Part shown: positions 1-8,977 of the stretch, in pieces
How the letters are laid out: the number at the start of each line of letters is the position of its first letter
How positions within the stretch are numbered: the first letter of the stretch is position 1
Assembly: GCF_024198175.1 (NCBI RefSeq)
Contig: NZ_JAJVKV010000026.1
Location: 1 to 64,000 of the forward strand
Length of the DNA stretch: 64,000 bases
Direction: 5' to 3'
From: Pyxidicoccus xibeiensis
Lineage (GTDB): Bacteria; Myxococcota; Myxococcia; Myxococcales; Myxococcaceae
Made by a program: the position numbers and the translations under genes
Notes under the pieces: generated by a model
What the model saw: the letters and a program-made list of their open reading frames with translations, nothing else
Database searches by the model: none
Told to the model about the DNA's origin: nothing

Positions 1-1639
1 CGGGACACCGCAGCGTTCCATCCGCCTGCCACGTGAAATCGCTCCCGCCGAAGCGACCCCGTCCGCGTCCCGAGGCGGGTGCGACCTGGCCGAAGGGCTG
101 GACGGCGGTCGCAGCGGAAGGGGGCGCGACCGGGGAGAGCAGCGGCGTCGGTGCCGCGATGGGCTCGGGCGTGGGTTCGGGTTCAGCCGACGCGAGGACC
201 TCACCGACTGGGGAGTGCGTAGCGTCTGCCCGCACGTCGACCGTCACGAGCGCGGCCGGTGCCTCAGCCACCTCTTCGGCGTCGGGCGTGGGCTCGGTTG
301 CAGCGGGCGCCCAGAGCGTGCGACGCACGTTGGGGGCCTGCGCCGCGACGCCGAGCCGCAGTCGCTGGTTCCAAACCCACTGGCAAAGCACTTGCCACAG
401 CTCCTGACCGTGCGCCTGACCACTGCACCAGCGGTCTGCGTGCTGCTCTCGGTCCTCTTCGGCGAGTGTCTGCTCGAAACCGCCGCGTGCTGCGTAGAGC
501 GTGAGCACATCGAGCGCGCTCCAGCCGGGTGCCGTTCGGTCGGTCGCGAACAGCTCGTAGACGACGTCACCAGCGCGATGGCCAACCGCCGGAGCGCCAG
601 CCTCGGGCGCGGGGGACGCAGTGACGACAAGCCGAGTGGGGACCCGTAGCGTGGGGTCCGCACCCGCCGTCCATGCGACGACTCCGACGTCGTAGACCGT
701 CCGCAGCGTGCCCGTCTCCGGCTGCACGAAGCGCAGCGTGCTCGGCGTGCCCAGCTGCGCTTGGACCTCAGGCATTTCGAGCAATCGGTAGTCACAGCAG
801 CGCACCACGTACCCGAGACCCGCCTGACTCATCGCCCACGCGTAGCGTGCGAAACCGTAGAGGCCGTCGAGCCGCAGGACTCCGGCGGTGGGTGGCAGGC
901 CGCGGGCGTGGAGATAGGCGACAATCGCAGCGCATGAGCGTTCGAGTTCCACGAAGGCCTCGCCGTTGCCGGGGTGGCCGAACGTGCCAAGCCACTCGTG
1001 GGTATGCGCCTGCTGGATGACCGTGCGCGTGCGCGTCACCTCGCCACGCTTGCGCCCGGTGTAACCCGGTGCGCAGAGCGGGACGAGGCGGCGGCGTACC
1101 GGGGGATGCGCCGCCGTGAAGACGACCTGGCGTTGCCGCGCGACCTGGCGCGTGCCGTCGATGTCGAACACGAGCTGCCGGTGGCCCGCCCGGTCGATGA
1201 GGCCGCCCGTGCGGTTGGCGGTGAGCCCGTGGGCACACAAGTCGTGGAAGAGCATCGCGCGCAGGGCCTCAAGTGCGCTCGCGGGAACGGCGGCGAGAAA
1301 GCGACTGAGGGCCGCGCGCGAAGGCAGTCGCTCGCGTTGCCAGAGCGCGGCGAGTGCGGCAGCGCATGGCGTCATCGCGGTGAACAGCGCCGCCAGCGTG
1401 CGCTCGCCGCTGACGGTGTAGGCGAGCAGCACGAGCACGAAGTCGCACACCTCGAAGTGACCCATCCGCCCACGCGGCACCAGCACCTTCGTTTGCAGCG
1501 CATGAAGGAGCCCGCTGTCCCGCCAGTGCTTCAGTAGGAGCACGGCCTCGGGAAGCCATGTCGGCAATGCGAGCATCGGCTGAGATGGCGTCTCGACGGT
1601 CGCGGCGGGACTCTCTTGCATCCCTGGAGGTCGCTTCAT
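1..1639 (-). CDS. DDE-type transposase, 3' end cut by window edge
   Basis: An uninterrupted frame of 546 codons begins at an ATG at 1639 (MKRPPGMQES) and leaves the window at position 1. The protein has a VFDIDGT stretch, a later LRLDGLYGFARY stretch and an ARGGFEQTLAEEDRE stretch. These are spaced like the two Asp and the Glu of RNase-H-fold DDE transposases, with the Arg-Gly-Gly-x-Glu block reminiscent of IS4/IS1380-type enzymes. After about residue 400 comes a long Pro/Ala/Glu-rich linker, then FTWQADGTLRCP, which looks like the start of a Cys-containing tail. The absence of any stop argues for a recently active or intact element. The IS family is not assigned; the terminal repeats are not visible because the downstream end lies outside. 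Confidence 0.65.
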   Translation of the reverse strand, partial: MKRPPGMQESPAATVETPSQPMLALPTWLPEAVLLLKHWRDSGLLHALQTKVLVPRGRMGHFEVCDFVLVLLAYTVSGERTLAALFTAMTPCAAALAALWQRERLPSRAALSRFLAAVPASALEALRAMLFHDLCAHGLTANRTGGLIDRAGHRQLVFDIDGTRQVARQRQVVFTAAHPPVRRRLVPLCAPGYTGRKRGEVTRTRTVIQQAHTHEWLGTFGHPGNGEAFVELERSCAAIVAYLHARGLPPTAGVLRLDGLYGFARYAWAMSQAGLGYVVRCCDYRLLEMPEVQAQLGTPSTLRFVQPETGTLRTVYDVGVVAWTAGADPTLRVPTRLVVTASPAPEAGAPAVGHRAGDVVYELFATDRTAPGWSALDVLTLYAARGGFEQTLAEEDREQHADRWCSGQAHGQELWQVLCQWVWNQRLRLGVAAQAPNVRRTLWAPAATEPTPDAEEVAEAPAALVTVDVRADATHSPVGEVLASAEPEPTPEPIAAPTPLLSPVAPPSAATAVQPFGQVAPASGRGRGRFGGSDFTWQADGTLRCP

Positions 1640-2123
1640 GGCAGCTCTCCTGGTCACGAAAGACCCGAAGAAAGCTCTCATCACGTCTGCAACACCAGCC
1701 GGCGACGCGGGAAGACGCGGGACACGTGAACGCCCTTACATCACGGCCAACACCGCATGCTCACTAGCGAAAATCTCGTTGCGCATCTCGTGGGCACCTT
1801 GCTCCGGAATCGCTGCTCACCTTGGCCTGGAATCGGTGCTCGGCATGCCCCGGAACACGCACTCCTCCCTCGCTCGCGTCGTCAAGCGTTCCTGACGGAG
1901 GACGGAGCTATAGTCCTCAAGCCCCCCTGCGATGTGAGCGGCTGATGCCTTGAGGTAGCCGAGGGCTTGGTGAGTTGGGTGCGAGGCCGCCGCATCACCC
2001 TGGAGGGCGAGGATGACCAGACACAGTTGCAACTGGATTTGCTTACCGACTAGGCTCTGCTACGCACCACGGTCAAATCATCCCTGCAGCGAAACTGGGG
2101 CGCCTCAAGAAGGGGAGCGGTTC
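1640..2123. other. Intergenic stretch with no convincing gene
   Basis: Short open frames here have no recognisable domain and no good ribosome binding site. It holds the presumed promoter side and end of the leftward transposase. It also carries a 17-bp stretch (tgccccggaacacgcac, around 1847-1863) that recurs near 2735-2751 at the start of the AAA-ATPase fragment, so the two may be remnants of one mobile sequence. Confidence 0.4.
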
Positions 2124-2603
2124 ATGAAAAGGTTTACCAGCATCGCGTTGATTTCGCGGTATCGCGGGCGGCGGTTCACCCTGGATGCCACCGTCGTCAT
2201 TCTGCTTGTACTGTTGGGTGGACCGCGTGCCGGAAGCGCAAGCGCCGATAATGCCTGCATGAATACCTGGGATAGACAGATTTGCATTGACTCAAACCAA
2301 CTCATGTTCACGATGATGGTTGCGGATTGCGACCAACGGTATTTGGAGTCAGCCCAAACGCCGGCCGATGAAGATGAGATGTTCGCGTGCATCGACAGGG
2401 CGGAAGCAGCGCGCGCACACAATAATAGCTTATGTCCTCCCGTATATCCCATATGCAACCCAGAGATTTATGGGACGTGCATGCCGTGCAGCGTAGATAC
2501 CTACTGCATCCCCCACGGCCAAGAAGGCATGTATTTCTGCTGTGGAAATACTGCCTGCCCGGTTGAGAATGTGTGTATAAATGAGGTTTGTCGCTCCCAG
2601 TAG
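2124..2603 (+). CDS. Small secreted cysteine-rich protein
   Basis: A 159-residue protein starts at ATG 2124, chosen because AGGGGAG lies 7 nt upstream and because the basic MKRF start leads into a hydrophobic segment (VVILLVLLGG) and an ASA cleavage site near residue 40. The mature part contains many cysteines, several in C-P-x-C and C-C-G-N-T-A-C arrangements toward the C terminus (CCGNTACPVENVC). It is therefore probably exported and disulfide-stabilised. Codon usage is visibly less G+C-rich than neighbouring genes. No family is recognised. Myxobacteria encode many such orphan Cys-rich exported proteins, so the function is open. Confidence 0.7.
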   Translation: MKRFTSIALISRYRGRRFTLDATVVILLVLLGGPRAGSASADNACMNTWDRQICIDSNQLMFTMMVADCDQRYLESAQTPADEDEMFACIDRAEAARAHNNSLCPPVYPICNPEIYGTCMPCSVDTYCIPHGQEGMYFCCGNTACPVENVCINEVCRSQ

Positions 2604-2735
2604 CCCATGAGCGAACAAGTCATGTGCGATCGGTTTGGTTCTCTTGAGTTGAGGCGTTGTTTGGTTGGTGTTCGCCGTGCCCCGTCCCGACACTGAGCCT
2701 GCGGGGCGGGGGCGCGACAGGAGCGGTGGTCAGCT

Positions 2736-2950
2736 TGCCCCGGAACACGCACCTGCGCCTGGCCGGCTGCGAGCGAGAGCTGTTCTCTCGTGACGCCGTC
2801 GCGCTTCTCCACGAGGCCAGCGAGGGCGCCCATCGCGAGCTCGACCGCCTCGCCCAGCTGTGCCTGCGCGACGCCGCCCGCCTCAAGCGCAAGCTCGTCG
2901 ATACCGAGCTCGTCCGCGGCGTGCTCGGGCGCGCGCAACTCGCCGCGTAA
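2736..2950 (+). pseudogene. C-terminal fragment of AAA ATPase transposition helper
   Basis: The frame reads ELFSRDAVALLHEASEG, then RELDRLAQLCLRDAARLKRK, then LVDTELVRGVL before a stop at 2950. This matches in pattern the C-terminal helical lid of ExeA/TniB-like AAA ATPases that partner transposases (LFS..A...LH.A.EG...ELDRLA...L..AA....LVD..LV). The Walker A and B parts are absent, so this is a truncated remnant of roughly 70 residues. It fits the mobile-element debris around it. Confidence 0.5.
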
Positions 2951-3142
2951 CCCTTCGGCCTCGGGACGCCATCATCGGCCATGGTGGCGTCCCGGAGCCG
3001 GGCTCGATGGGCATCACGCCCGCTGACGGCTCGCATGTTCCTGACGGATGCCCATCAACCAGCCGGTTTGCTCGCCCATCAGCAGACGTGCGCGTCAACA
3101 TCCAGGGCCTTGCTGTGACGTTGTTTGCATCCCGAAGGCTCC

Positions 3143-3272
3143 CGTCCCCCCGCGCGTGTCGGTTGCCGCGCTCCTAGAGCCTTCCAGGGCCCCGCCGTGC
3201 GTTGCTCGCGTCCAGGTGCCCCCCCCGTCCCCCGCGCGTCGGTTCCTGCGTTCCTGGAGCCTTCCAGGGCCC
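3143..3272. repeat. 47-nt imperfect direct duplication
   Basis: Two copies of a C-rich segment lie at about 3143-3193 and 3226-3272, each passing through gcgcgt-cggtt and ending in gagccttccagggccc. Their starts are about 83 nt apart. No gene is visible across them. The surrounding 2951-3460 also lacks any supportable coding region. Confidence 0.6.
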
Positions 3273-3469
3273 TTGGTTCGTGCCGTAGCTGCCGCTCCGC
3301 TTGCGCTGCTCCACCGGCCCGAGTTGCTAGCGCGTGCGGCAGTGCTCGCGCGCCCATCACCGCGCCCGTGTGCTCGCCAAGATTTCGAGGCGTCGCAGCC
3401 ACGCGACAGGGGCGTGCCCGCTTCCCGCCGTGGCTCGCGCTCGCGCCCCCGCTGTAGCGCCGAGCGAGT

Positions 3470-3618
3470 GTCAATCGTCAAGCGTCAACCGAGGGTTCTC
3501 GAAAACTCCTAAACGCGCGCACCTCACAGGCGCTGACCTCTCCCCTATACCTACTCCTACATGAACTTTTCAGTATGGGGTTTTAGGAATAGAGGCTTGA
3601 CGGCTTGACACGCTTGAC
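3470..3618. repeat. Nested inverted array of 7-bp GTCAAGC/GCTTGAC repeats
   Basis: Three contiguous 7-mers, GTCAATC, GTCAAGC and GTCAACC, occupy 3470-3490. Three inverse copies of GCTTGAC sit at 3595-3601, 3603-3609 and 3612-3618. Inside them is a second inverted pair, TCCTAAAC at 3507-3514 and GTTTTAGGA at 3580-3588. The enclosed segment is markedly A+T-rich for this genome (tgaacttttcagtatgggg). Such a layout fits a multi-site protein-binding region, for example an operator, a replication-origin-like iteron block or the recognition region of a mobile element. No gene for a dedicated binding protein is next to it. Confidence 0.55.
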
Positions 3619-4232
3619 GTGCGATAGCGTCTTCGCGGTGCCGCTGCTCTCCTGTGCCAAGGCGCTGGTGCCGCCCACCGCGCCCGGGTGTGGTTCTCAT
3701 GCTGAGCGAGGCCCGATTGGATCGTCGCCTAGCCACCGAGAGAGCGGTTGCCTACCTCCTAGCAGAGGGCGCGAGGCGGCGGGCGTGGAGTAGCCCTATA
3801 AGAAGCAAGAGGGAAGACGGGGCCGCCCTACCGGCTCGCTCGCAGTTCACCCTGGTGGATCGCAGCTCCGATCAGGCCGGGGCCCGCGTGCTCGGGAGCG
3901 TCAAGGGTCGGCTTCGCCGAAACCTGAATGGTTCTGCGCCATTGCCCTTTATCCGCGCGAGCGCAGGGCAACCGGCCGCCAGCGGCCAGTCCTGTTCGAT
4001 CTGTAGGCGCGATCCGCTTGGCTGACCCGGGCTCGCTCCATGACCCTAGCCCGTGACCACGTACCCAAGCCGCACCAGAAGGTCTCCCCTCTTCATGGTG
4101 TAGGTGAAGGCTGCTAGAATTCTTTCAGAAACTACCGCAGGACGGAGCACTCCCTCGGAGCAGCAGCCCCAGAGGGGATTCTTGAAAGGAATTCTTAACC
4201 GCAGGAACAACAACGCGCGGAGGTACTTGATC
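3619..4232. other. No supportable gene; leader of the 4233 operon
   Basis: A 123-codon open frame at 3654-4025 shows no domain and no convincing start signal, so it is not called. The last 130 bases before 4233 are A+T-richer (gctagaattctttcagaaac, about 4111-4130) and are the likely promoter region for the two-gene unit that follows. Confidence 0.4.
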
Positions 4233-4928
4233 ATGGAACCCGAGGAGATTTATGCAGTTCTAAGGGGAATTAACGTTACACATCTCCATCACGCGAATTC
4301 AGTGAGGACGAGTTGCTCCTTTTTGCAACAGGGCGGGCTGCTGTCACGCAGCTTCGCCGAGCACTACAACCTCCCTCAGACGCCACAGCCGATGTCAGAC
4401 GAACTCGACAAGAAGTTCGGCATCTGGCACTGCCTCTTCCTTGATCATGTTGACATTCACGAGCGCGGAGGGCGCAAGAAGGGACCGAACAAGTACGGAC
4501 CGGTCCTCTTCGTCTTCGAAGTTGACGTGCTTTTGAAGATGCCTCCGGAAACCAAGATCCTCGTGACCAAATCGAACCCCATCCACTGGTCGGTCGGTCA
4601 ATCCAATGCCGACCGCTGGTTTCTAACCCAGCAGGAAGTCGCGGCGAATCTCAACTACGGAGCCTTCGACAAGATGCTCGTCATTCAGACGCCGTCCCAG
4701 AAGATCGACTTCCCGAACCGTTCCGCGACGATCTTCGTGGATGACCCACAGCGGCAAGTTTCGTCAGGCGCTGACGCGTACGCGCATGCCGAGAGCCAAC
4801 TCAGGGCGGCTGCGGCTGCTGTTGGAGTCGCCGCGTCCATTGACCAGCATTCATGCCGTTCAGGGTGCATTTGTGTGGACACCTACGCGCGCTACCCTCA
4901 GCAGACAGTGGATTTCTTCTTCACCTAA
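4233..4928 (+). CDS. Unknown protein, possible ADP-ribosyltransferase-like (DarT-type) fold
   Basis: The 231-residue protein starts at ATG 4233, favoured over an in-frame ATG at 4104 because GGAGG lies 9 nt upstream. Its N terminus contains VTHLHHANSVRT followed by a gap and then LQQGGLLSRSFAEH. This resembles the T-H-x-x-N...G-L-L-S opening of DarT/DUF4433 NAD-dependent ADP-ribosyltransferases. A second block, FGIWHCLFLDHVDIHER then KYGPVLFVFEVDVLL, looks like a compact beta-rich core. No catalytic Glu can be assigned with confidence. The stop is 6 nt before the next gene, so the two are one operon. A toxin-like or defence role is an inference from the N-terminal pattern and the two-gene layout only. 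Confidence 0.5.
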   Translation: MEPEEIYAVLRGINVTHLHHANSVRTSCSFLQQGGLLSRSFAEHYNLPQTPQPMSDELDKKFGIWHCLFLDHVDIHERGGRKKGPNKYGPVLFVFEVDVLLKMPPETKILVTKSNPIHWSVGQSNADRWFLTQQEVAANLNYGAFDKMLVIQTPSQKIDFPNRSATIFVDDPQRQVSSGADAYAHAESQLRAAAAAVGVAASIDQHSCRSGCICVDTYARYPQQTVDFFFT

Positions 4929-4934
4929 AGTCCC

Positions 4935-5849
4935 ATGTTCCTGAAAGCGCCCAAGGCATCGACTGACCCTCGGGTTCGCTCCCTTTTGCAGAAAGCAGCC
5001 CGCCGTGGTTATACGGGGGTCGTGGATCGCGCCTTGGCTCGTCTCGAACTGAATGGAGACAAAACATGGGTCCGCTCGCGCGCGGTCGTCATTACCTTTG
5101 AGGAGTGCTGGCCGCTGGCCAGCTCGCTTGTGATCAATCGCGAGTCCTTGAGCAAGCGCACCTGTCTGCTCCGCGTCACCAAGGCAACCAAACAGAAGGA
5201 TGCGGCAGGACTTGGTGCACTCGCTCACGCTTACGTGGAAGGCGACAGGTCGATGCTGGACTGCGTCCCCGACGAGCACATGCTGAGAATGGTGTCGGAA
5301 GCGCTGAAGCGCCCGCCTGCCTTCTTCGAATGGGCGCTGCGGCAGAGCACGTCTGAGCAGGGCAACGCCATCATTCGTGCCGCCCAGCAGTATTTGGCTG
5401 CGGCCACGTGGCAGTGGGACAAGGCTTGTATTCTCGCGGGCGCATTGCTGTCGCTCAGAGGAGACATTCCTGCCGTTGAACTCGTAGAGGCGCCGCCCGC
5501 TACGTTCCCGTATTGGGTGGCGCTGGACAAGCACACGCCACAGGGCAAAGTCGTGCTAAGCGAAGTCGCGGCACAGGTGAAATCGTCCTATAGGAGGCTC
5601 ATTTGGGCGGGCTTCTACTGCGAGAGCGCGCAAGTCAACAAACTATTGGCCTCGCCGTGGTTCGAGGCCGAAAAGACATGGCGACTGCGGCGTGCGGGTT
5701 TGACAGTGGAATCCGCTGAGGAGCTTTGGTCTAGCGTTCGGCCGCTCATTCAAGAGCGTCTGGCTAGCGACGCATCAGTACTGGAGAAGCTAGTCAATGA
5801 CGGCCCGGCATCGCCCCACGTCCCAGCAACGCAGACAAAGCTAATGTGA
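4935..5849 (+). CDS. Helical protein paired with the 4233 gene, unknown function
   Basis: A 304-residue, largely helical protein without signal peptide or membrane segment begins at ATG 4935, six bases after the upstream stop. Its start (RVRSLLQKAARRGY, then WVRSRAVVITFEECWPL) resembles the helical collar region of clamp-loader-like AAA+ proteins such as MgsA/RarA, in which a short helix pair precedes a SED/EE motif. A later WVALDKHTPQGK stretch resembles the D-x-H-T-x-x-G motif of the same group. The ATPase domain is absent. It could be the neutralising or accessory partner of the preceding protein; this is inference. Confidence 0.45.
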   Translation: MFLKAPKASTDPRVRSLLQKAARRGYTGVVDRALARLELNGDKTWVRSRAVVITFEECWPLASSLVINRESLSKRTCLLRVTKATKQKDAAGLGALAHAYVEGDRSMLDCVPDEHMLRMVSEALKRPPAFFEWALRQSTSEQGNAIIRAAQQYLAAATWQWDKACILAGALLSLRGDIPAVELVEAPPATFPYWVALDKHTPQGKVVLSEVAAQVKSSYRRLIWAGFYCESAQVNKLLASPWFEAEKTWRLRRAGLTVESAEELWSSVRPLIQERLASDASVLEKLVNDGPASPHVPATQTKLM

Positions 5850-6290
5850 GGGCCGTCCTCGTACAGTCCGTCACTTTCTCCAGCCGCCCGGGCGCGTTGT
5901 TAGCCCGAAAGCACAGGGCAGGGTTTGTCTCCCTCTCCCCTTGTTGCCATGCAGCTGCGTGGCGAGGCGCCTTCCAAAGCGGAACTGACGCTGCCGCTCA
6001 AGCCATAAGGTTCCCGGCCCCTGCGCGCGACGCCGAGCTGATGTCACGGGCACGGCGCACGGCATCGGGCGGATGGGGCGTGCAGTTCACGGACGCGCCG
6101 CTCGACCTGGACAACCCCGCCCACCTGGACGCGCTCCTACGGGCCTATGCGCGCTTCCCGGAGAGCGGCGGTCGATCAGCACCTTGACCCCTCCGTGCCG
6201 TGGCGCGGGGCTCGTTGCCAGGTCGGGGGGACGGTGCCCCTGCGCGGGTGCAGGCGATGGTAGGGTGCCAATTCGGGAGGTTATGCACCA
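5850..6290. other. No supportable gene
   Basis: The only notable frame is a short one ending near 6187 (VQFTDAPLDLDNPAHLDALL), which reads like a protein fragment, but it has no recognisable family and no ribosome binding site. The last 20 bases carry CGGGAGG (6274-6280), the likely ribosome binding site of the next gene. Confidence 0.35.
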
Positions 6291-7199
6291 TTGCTGCAAC
6301 CTGTGAGATTGGCCCTTGTGCTCGTGCTGCTAGGGGGAGCGGTGCCGCGAGCCGACGCGGCACCGCGTCGCACGCCGCGAGTGCGGCCCGTGACAATCAT
6401 CGGCGGCCCCGCCGATCTTCTGCCCGAGATCCGCGTCGAGGTGGCAACGCCGACGTTGCTGTTCTTCCCGACGGCCATTGCAGAAAGCACCCTCACAGTT
6501 GACGAGCAGCCGCGCACGGTCGACACGGCAGTGGTTCCGGTCGACGGGTCGCGGATTCGGATTCTCGACGTAGGCAAGCGAACGATCCTCGTTCAGCCCG
6601 TGGAGGATCTCCGGCCGGGCGAGCGCCACGAACTGGCGGTCTTCTTCACGGACGGGCGCGAACCGGCTCGAGCTGCGTTCGCGCTCGTGACCGACCCGGC
6701 CGAAGTGGACGCTCGAATCGACGTGGAGCGGCCCAAGCCGCCCGACACGGCCTGTCCTGCCGAAGCGCCGCGCCTCCCCCCCAGACCGGAAGACTTCGTG
6801 CTGCTGGGCTATGTGGACAAGAACGGCGTTCAGACGGACACGGTTGAACCGGCTGCGGACGGCACCGGGGGGCTGCGGTCAGGACCGGGAGGGGCGTATC
6901 GCGGGGCCACGTGGCTGCTGGTGGATGTGAAGATTTCGAACTCGGCCGGTCAGCAACCGTGGACGCCGCGCGAGGCGACGTTGACGGGTAAGGGTGGTGT
7001 CGAGCTTCGGGCGCGGCTTGTGTCGGTGGGGAGCGAGCAGGTCACCCCCGGCGGGTCGCTTCGGGTGCTCGCGGTTGCTGACACACCACCGACAAGCGCG
7101 GGCGAGGTCTTCACTTTGGAAGTTCGTGGCTCAGGTGGCCGTAACCTTGAGATTCCGCGCGTGCGATTCCCGAGGCGTGCAGCGGAAGGCGACCGATGA
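6291..7199 (+). CDS. DUF2381-family exported protein
   Basis: The 302-residue protein has a cleavable signal peptide (RLALVLVLLGGAVPRADA) and then an all-beta-looking exported region. Its layout is that of the Myxococcus paralogous DUF2381 family: an N-terminal IRVEVATPTLLFFPTAI block, a FVLLGYVDKNGV-type middle and a C-terminal WLLVDVKISN / WTPREATLTG section. A TTG at 6291 follows GGGAGG by 10 nt; GTG 6303 is a possible alternative. The stop overlaps the kinase start by 4 nt (ATGAC), so the pair is translationally coupled. Members of this family commonly sit beside Ser/Thr kinases in myxobacteria and may sense or bind something on the outside of the membrane; the molecular role is unknown. 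Confidence 0.85.
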   Translation: MLQPVRLALVLVLLGGAVPRADAAPRRTPRVRPVTIIGGPADLLPEIRVEVATPTLLFFPTAIAESTLTVDEQPRTVDTAVVPVDGSRIRILDVGKRTILVQPVEDLRPGERHELAVFFTDGREPARAAFALVTDPAEVDARIDVERPKPPDTACPAEAPRLPPRPEDFVLLGYVDKNGVQTDTVEPAADGTGGLRSGPGGAYRGATWLLVDVKISNSAGQQPWTPREATLTGKGGVELRARLVSVGSEQVTPGGSLRVLAVADTPPTSAGEVFTLEVRGSGGRNLEIPRVRFPRRAAEGDR

Positions 7200-8977
7200 C
7201 TTCGAACCTAGTCAGGCTGCCTGCCGGCCTGGTTATTGACGGCTGGATCGTCTTGAAGGAACTCGGCAGTGGTGGTTTTGCAGTCGTCTATCTCGGGGAG
7301 AAGAACGGCCAGCGTCGCGCGCTCAAGGTGGCGCGTCACCGTGAGGCCAGCGGAGACGAAAAGCAGACTCATGTTCGCTCAGAGCGCGAATTGACTGTTC
7401 TCTCGATGCTGCGGCATCCGAACATCGTCACGCTTCGTGGCCATGGGTACGCGGAAGCAGGCAATTTTTACCTTGCTCTTGAGTACGTGGACGGATGGAC
7501 GCTTGGGGAGTGGAAGGAACGCAAACACCCCACGGTGCAGGAAATACTGCGTGTCTTCGTCAAGATTGCCTCGGCTTTGGCCTATATGCACAGTCGGGGC
7601 GTTCTTCACCGTGACTTGAAGCTGGCCAACGTTCTAATTCGGAAGAGCGACGGCGAACCGGTCATCATTGACTATAGCTGCGCGACCTATACGCAGGCGG
7701 AAGACCTGACCGAGAGTGGCCTGCCCCCCGGGACCGACCGCTTCCGAGCGCCAGAGCAATTCCGGTTTCTGAACGAGCACAAAGACGAGCACCGGGCGCG
7801 CTATGCCTTCCAGGTGGCCGACGAGATCTTCGCGCTCGGCGCGATGCTCTATGAGCTGCTGACGGATCCGCGACCCACGGAGCACCGCCACCGTACTGCC
7901 CTCAACAATCCGATCGACGCGCCTCCCCCGGCAAGGAAGGTGAACGCTCGCGTACCCGAGCCGTTCAGCGACCTCGTCGGGAGCATCCTGTCGCGCGATC
8001 CTTCGAAGCGTCCTGTCGATACCGAAGCCCTACGGCGGGAGCTTGAGGAACTTCTGGCGGATCCAGGGGCGGAGTACGCAGCGCCAGTGCATCCACCCTC
8101 AGAGCAGCGGCGGTCCGAACCCTCCGAGGGTGAGGCGCCGGTTCCGTTGGAACTGACGAGCAAGCCCCGCCCGCGCAAGCTGAGGACGCTCGCGGCGGGT
8201 GCCGCTGCCGTCGTTCTCGCCGCCGTCGTGGCGCTTTGGCGTCTATCCGGAACAGTGCCCGCGCCGACCGCCGAGCTGCACGTCGCTGCGCGCCCTGAGC
8301 CCCCTACCGTCCCTTCCGTGCCCCCCAAGACAGTCTCGCCTGATATGTCAGCCCCTCCCCCCATCGTTTCGGGGGACGCAGGTCCGTCACCTGCAGCTGT
8401 TCCGGAGGAAGGTTCAACCGTGAAGACCCAGCCACCCGAAGCCCCGAAGCAGGCGCGCACTGGACGCGGCCAGAAGACGCCCCCCATGCCGGACGTGTGC
8501 AAGGCGCTTCCGCTTCTCGCCGCTCTTTCGGCGGGTTGTCCCGGCGTCCAGGTCCGCCCCGAACCTTTCGAGTGTCCAGCTGGCGGAACAGAGGCCATGA
8601 CCGACGTGCTTCGCTGGCGCATCAACGAGCAGTTTCAGGTCAACATCGACGACCGGCACGCAAGCGACGCGCGTCTTTGGTTTACCGCAGGCTCGGAGGT
8701 GGTGGGGGTTGTCCCGAAAGGCATTGCCCCCGGTCGGCAGTGGGAGGTCGCTCCCCCGGGAACGCGGTTCCTTGGGGGGAAGGTCTACCTCATTCCCGAG
8801 AGGACGCCCGCAGGCGCCCCTGGCCGGGTGGTCGTGAAGTATGACCGCGTGAAGGTTCCTGGAAAGGACGAACTGCCCGTGTGCTTCGTGGTGGATGTTC
8901 CGGTCGAAGCGCTGAAGGACACCGCAGGGAAGACGTTCAACGGGAGCGCTGGATATCCCGTTTCTGAGTGGCCTTGA
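7196..8977 (+). CDS. Transmembrane Ser/Thr protein kinase (PknB-type)
   Basis: This 593-residue protein has an N-terminal Hanks-type kinase domain, one membrane segment and a C-terminal exported domain. Visible motifs are the glycine loop GSGGFAVVY (from residue 24), Lys44 in ALKVA, HRDLKLANVL with catalytic Asp140 and Asn145, and APEQ near 185. The metal-binding DFG is replaced by DYS (159-161), which keeps the Asp. A single hydrophobic helix spans about 331-349, followed by a Pro-rich stalk and a roughly 150-residue domain with conserved-looking cysteines (CKALPLLAALSAGC, CPAGG). It overlaps the DUF2381 gene by 4 nt. It probably phosphorylates cytosolic substrates in response to a periplasmic cue. 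Confidence 0.9.
   Translation: MTSNLVRLPAGLVIDGWIVLKELGSGGFAVVYLGEKNGQRRALKVARHREASGDEKQTHVRSERELTVLSMLRHPNIVTLRGHGYAEAGNFYLALEYVDGWTLGEWKERKHPTVQEILRVFVKIASALAYMHSRGVLHRDLKLANVLIRKSDGEPVIIDYSCATYTQAEDLTESGLPPGTDRFRAPEQFRFLNEHKDEHRARYAFQVADEIFALGAMLYELLTDPRPTEHRHRTALNNPIDAPPPARKVNARVPEPFSDLVGSILSRDPSKRPVDTEALRRELEELLADPGAEYAAPVHPPSEQRRSEPSEGEAPVPLELTSKPRPRKLRTLAAGAAAVVLAAVVALWRLSGTVPAPTAELHVAARPEPPTVPSVPPKTVSPDMSAPPPIVSGDAGPSPAAVPEEGSTVKTQPPEAPKQARTGRGQKTPPMPDVCKALPLLAALSAGCPGVQVRPEPFECPAGGTEAMTDVLRWRINEQFQVNIDDRHASDARLWFTAGSEVVGVVPKGIAPGRQWEVAPPGTRFLGGKVYLIPERTPAGAPGRVVVKYDRVKVPGKDELPVCFVVDVPVEALKDTAGKTFNGSAGYPVSEWP

Noticed and set aside
3654..4025. A 123-codon rightward frame before the two-gene unit
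   Set aside because: No start signal, domain or composition supporting translation.
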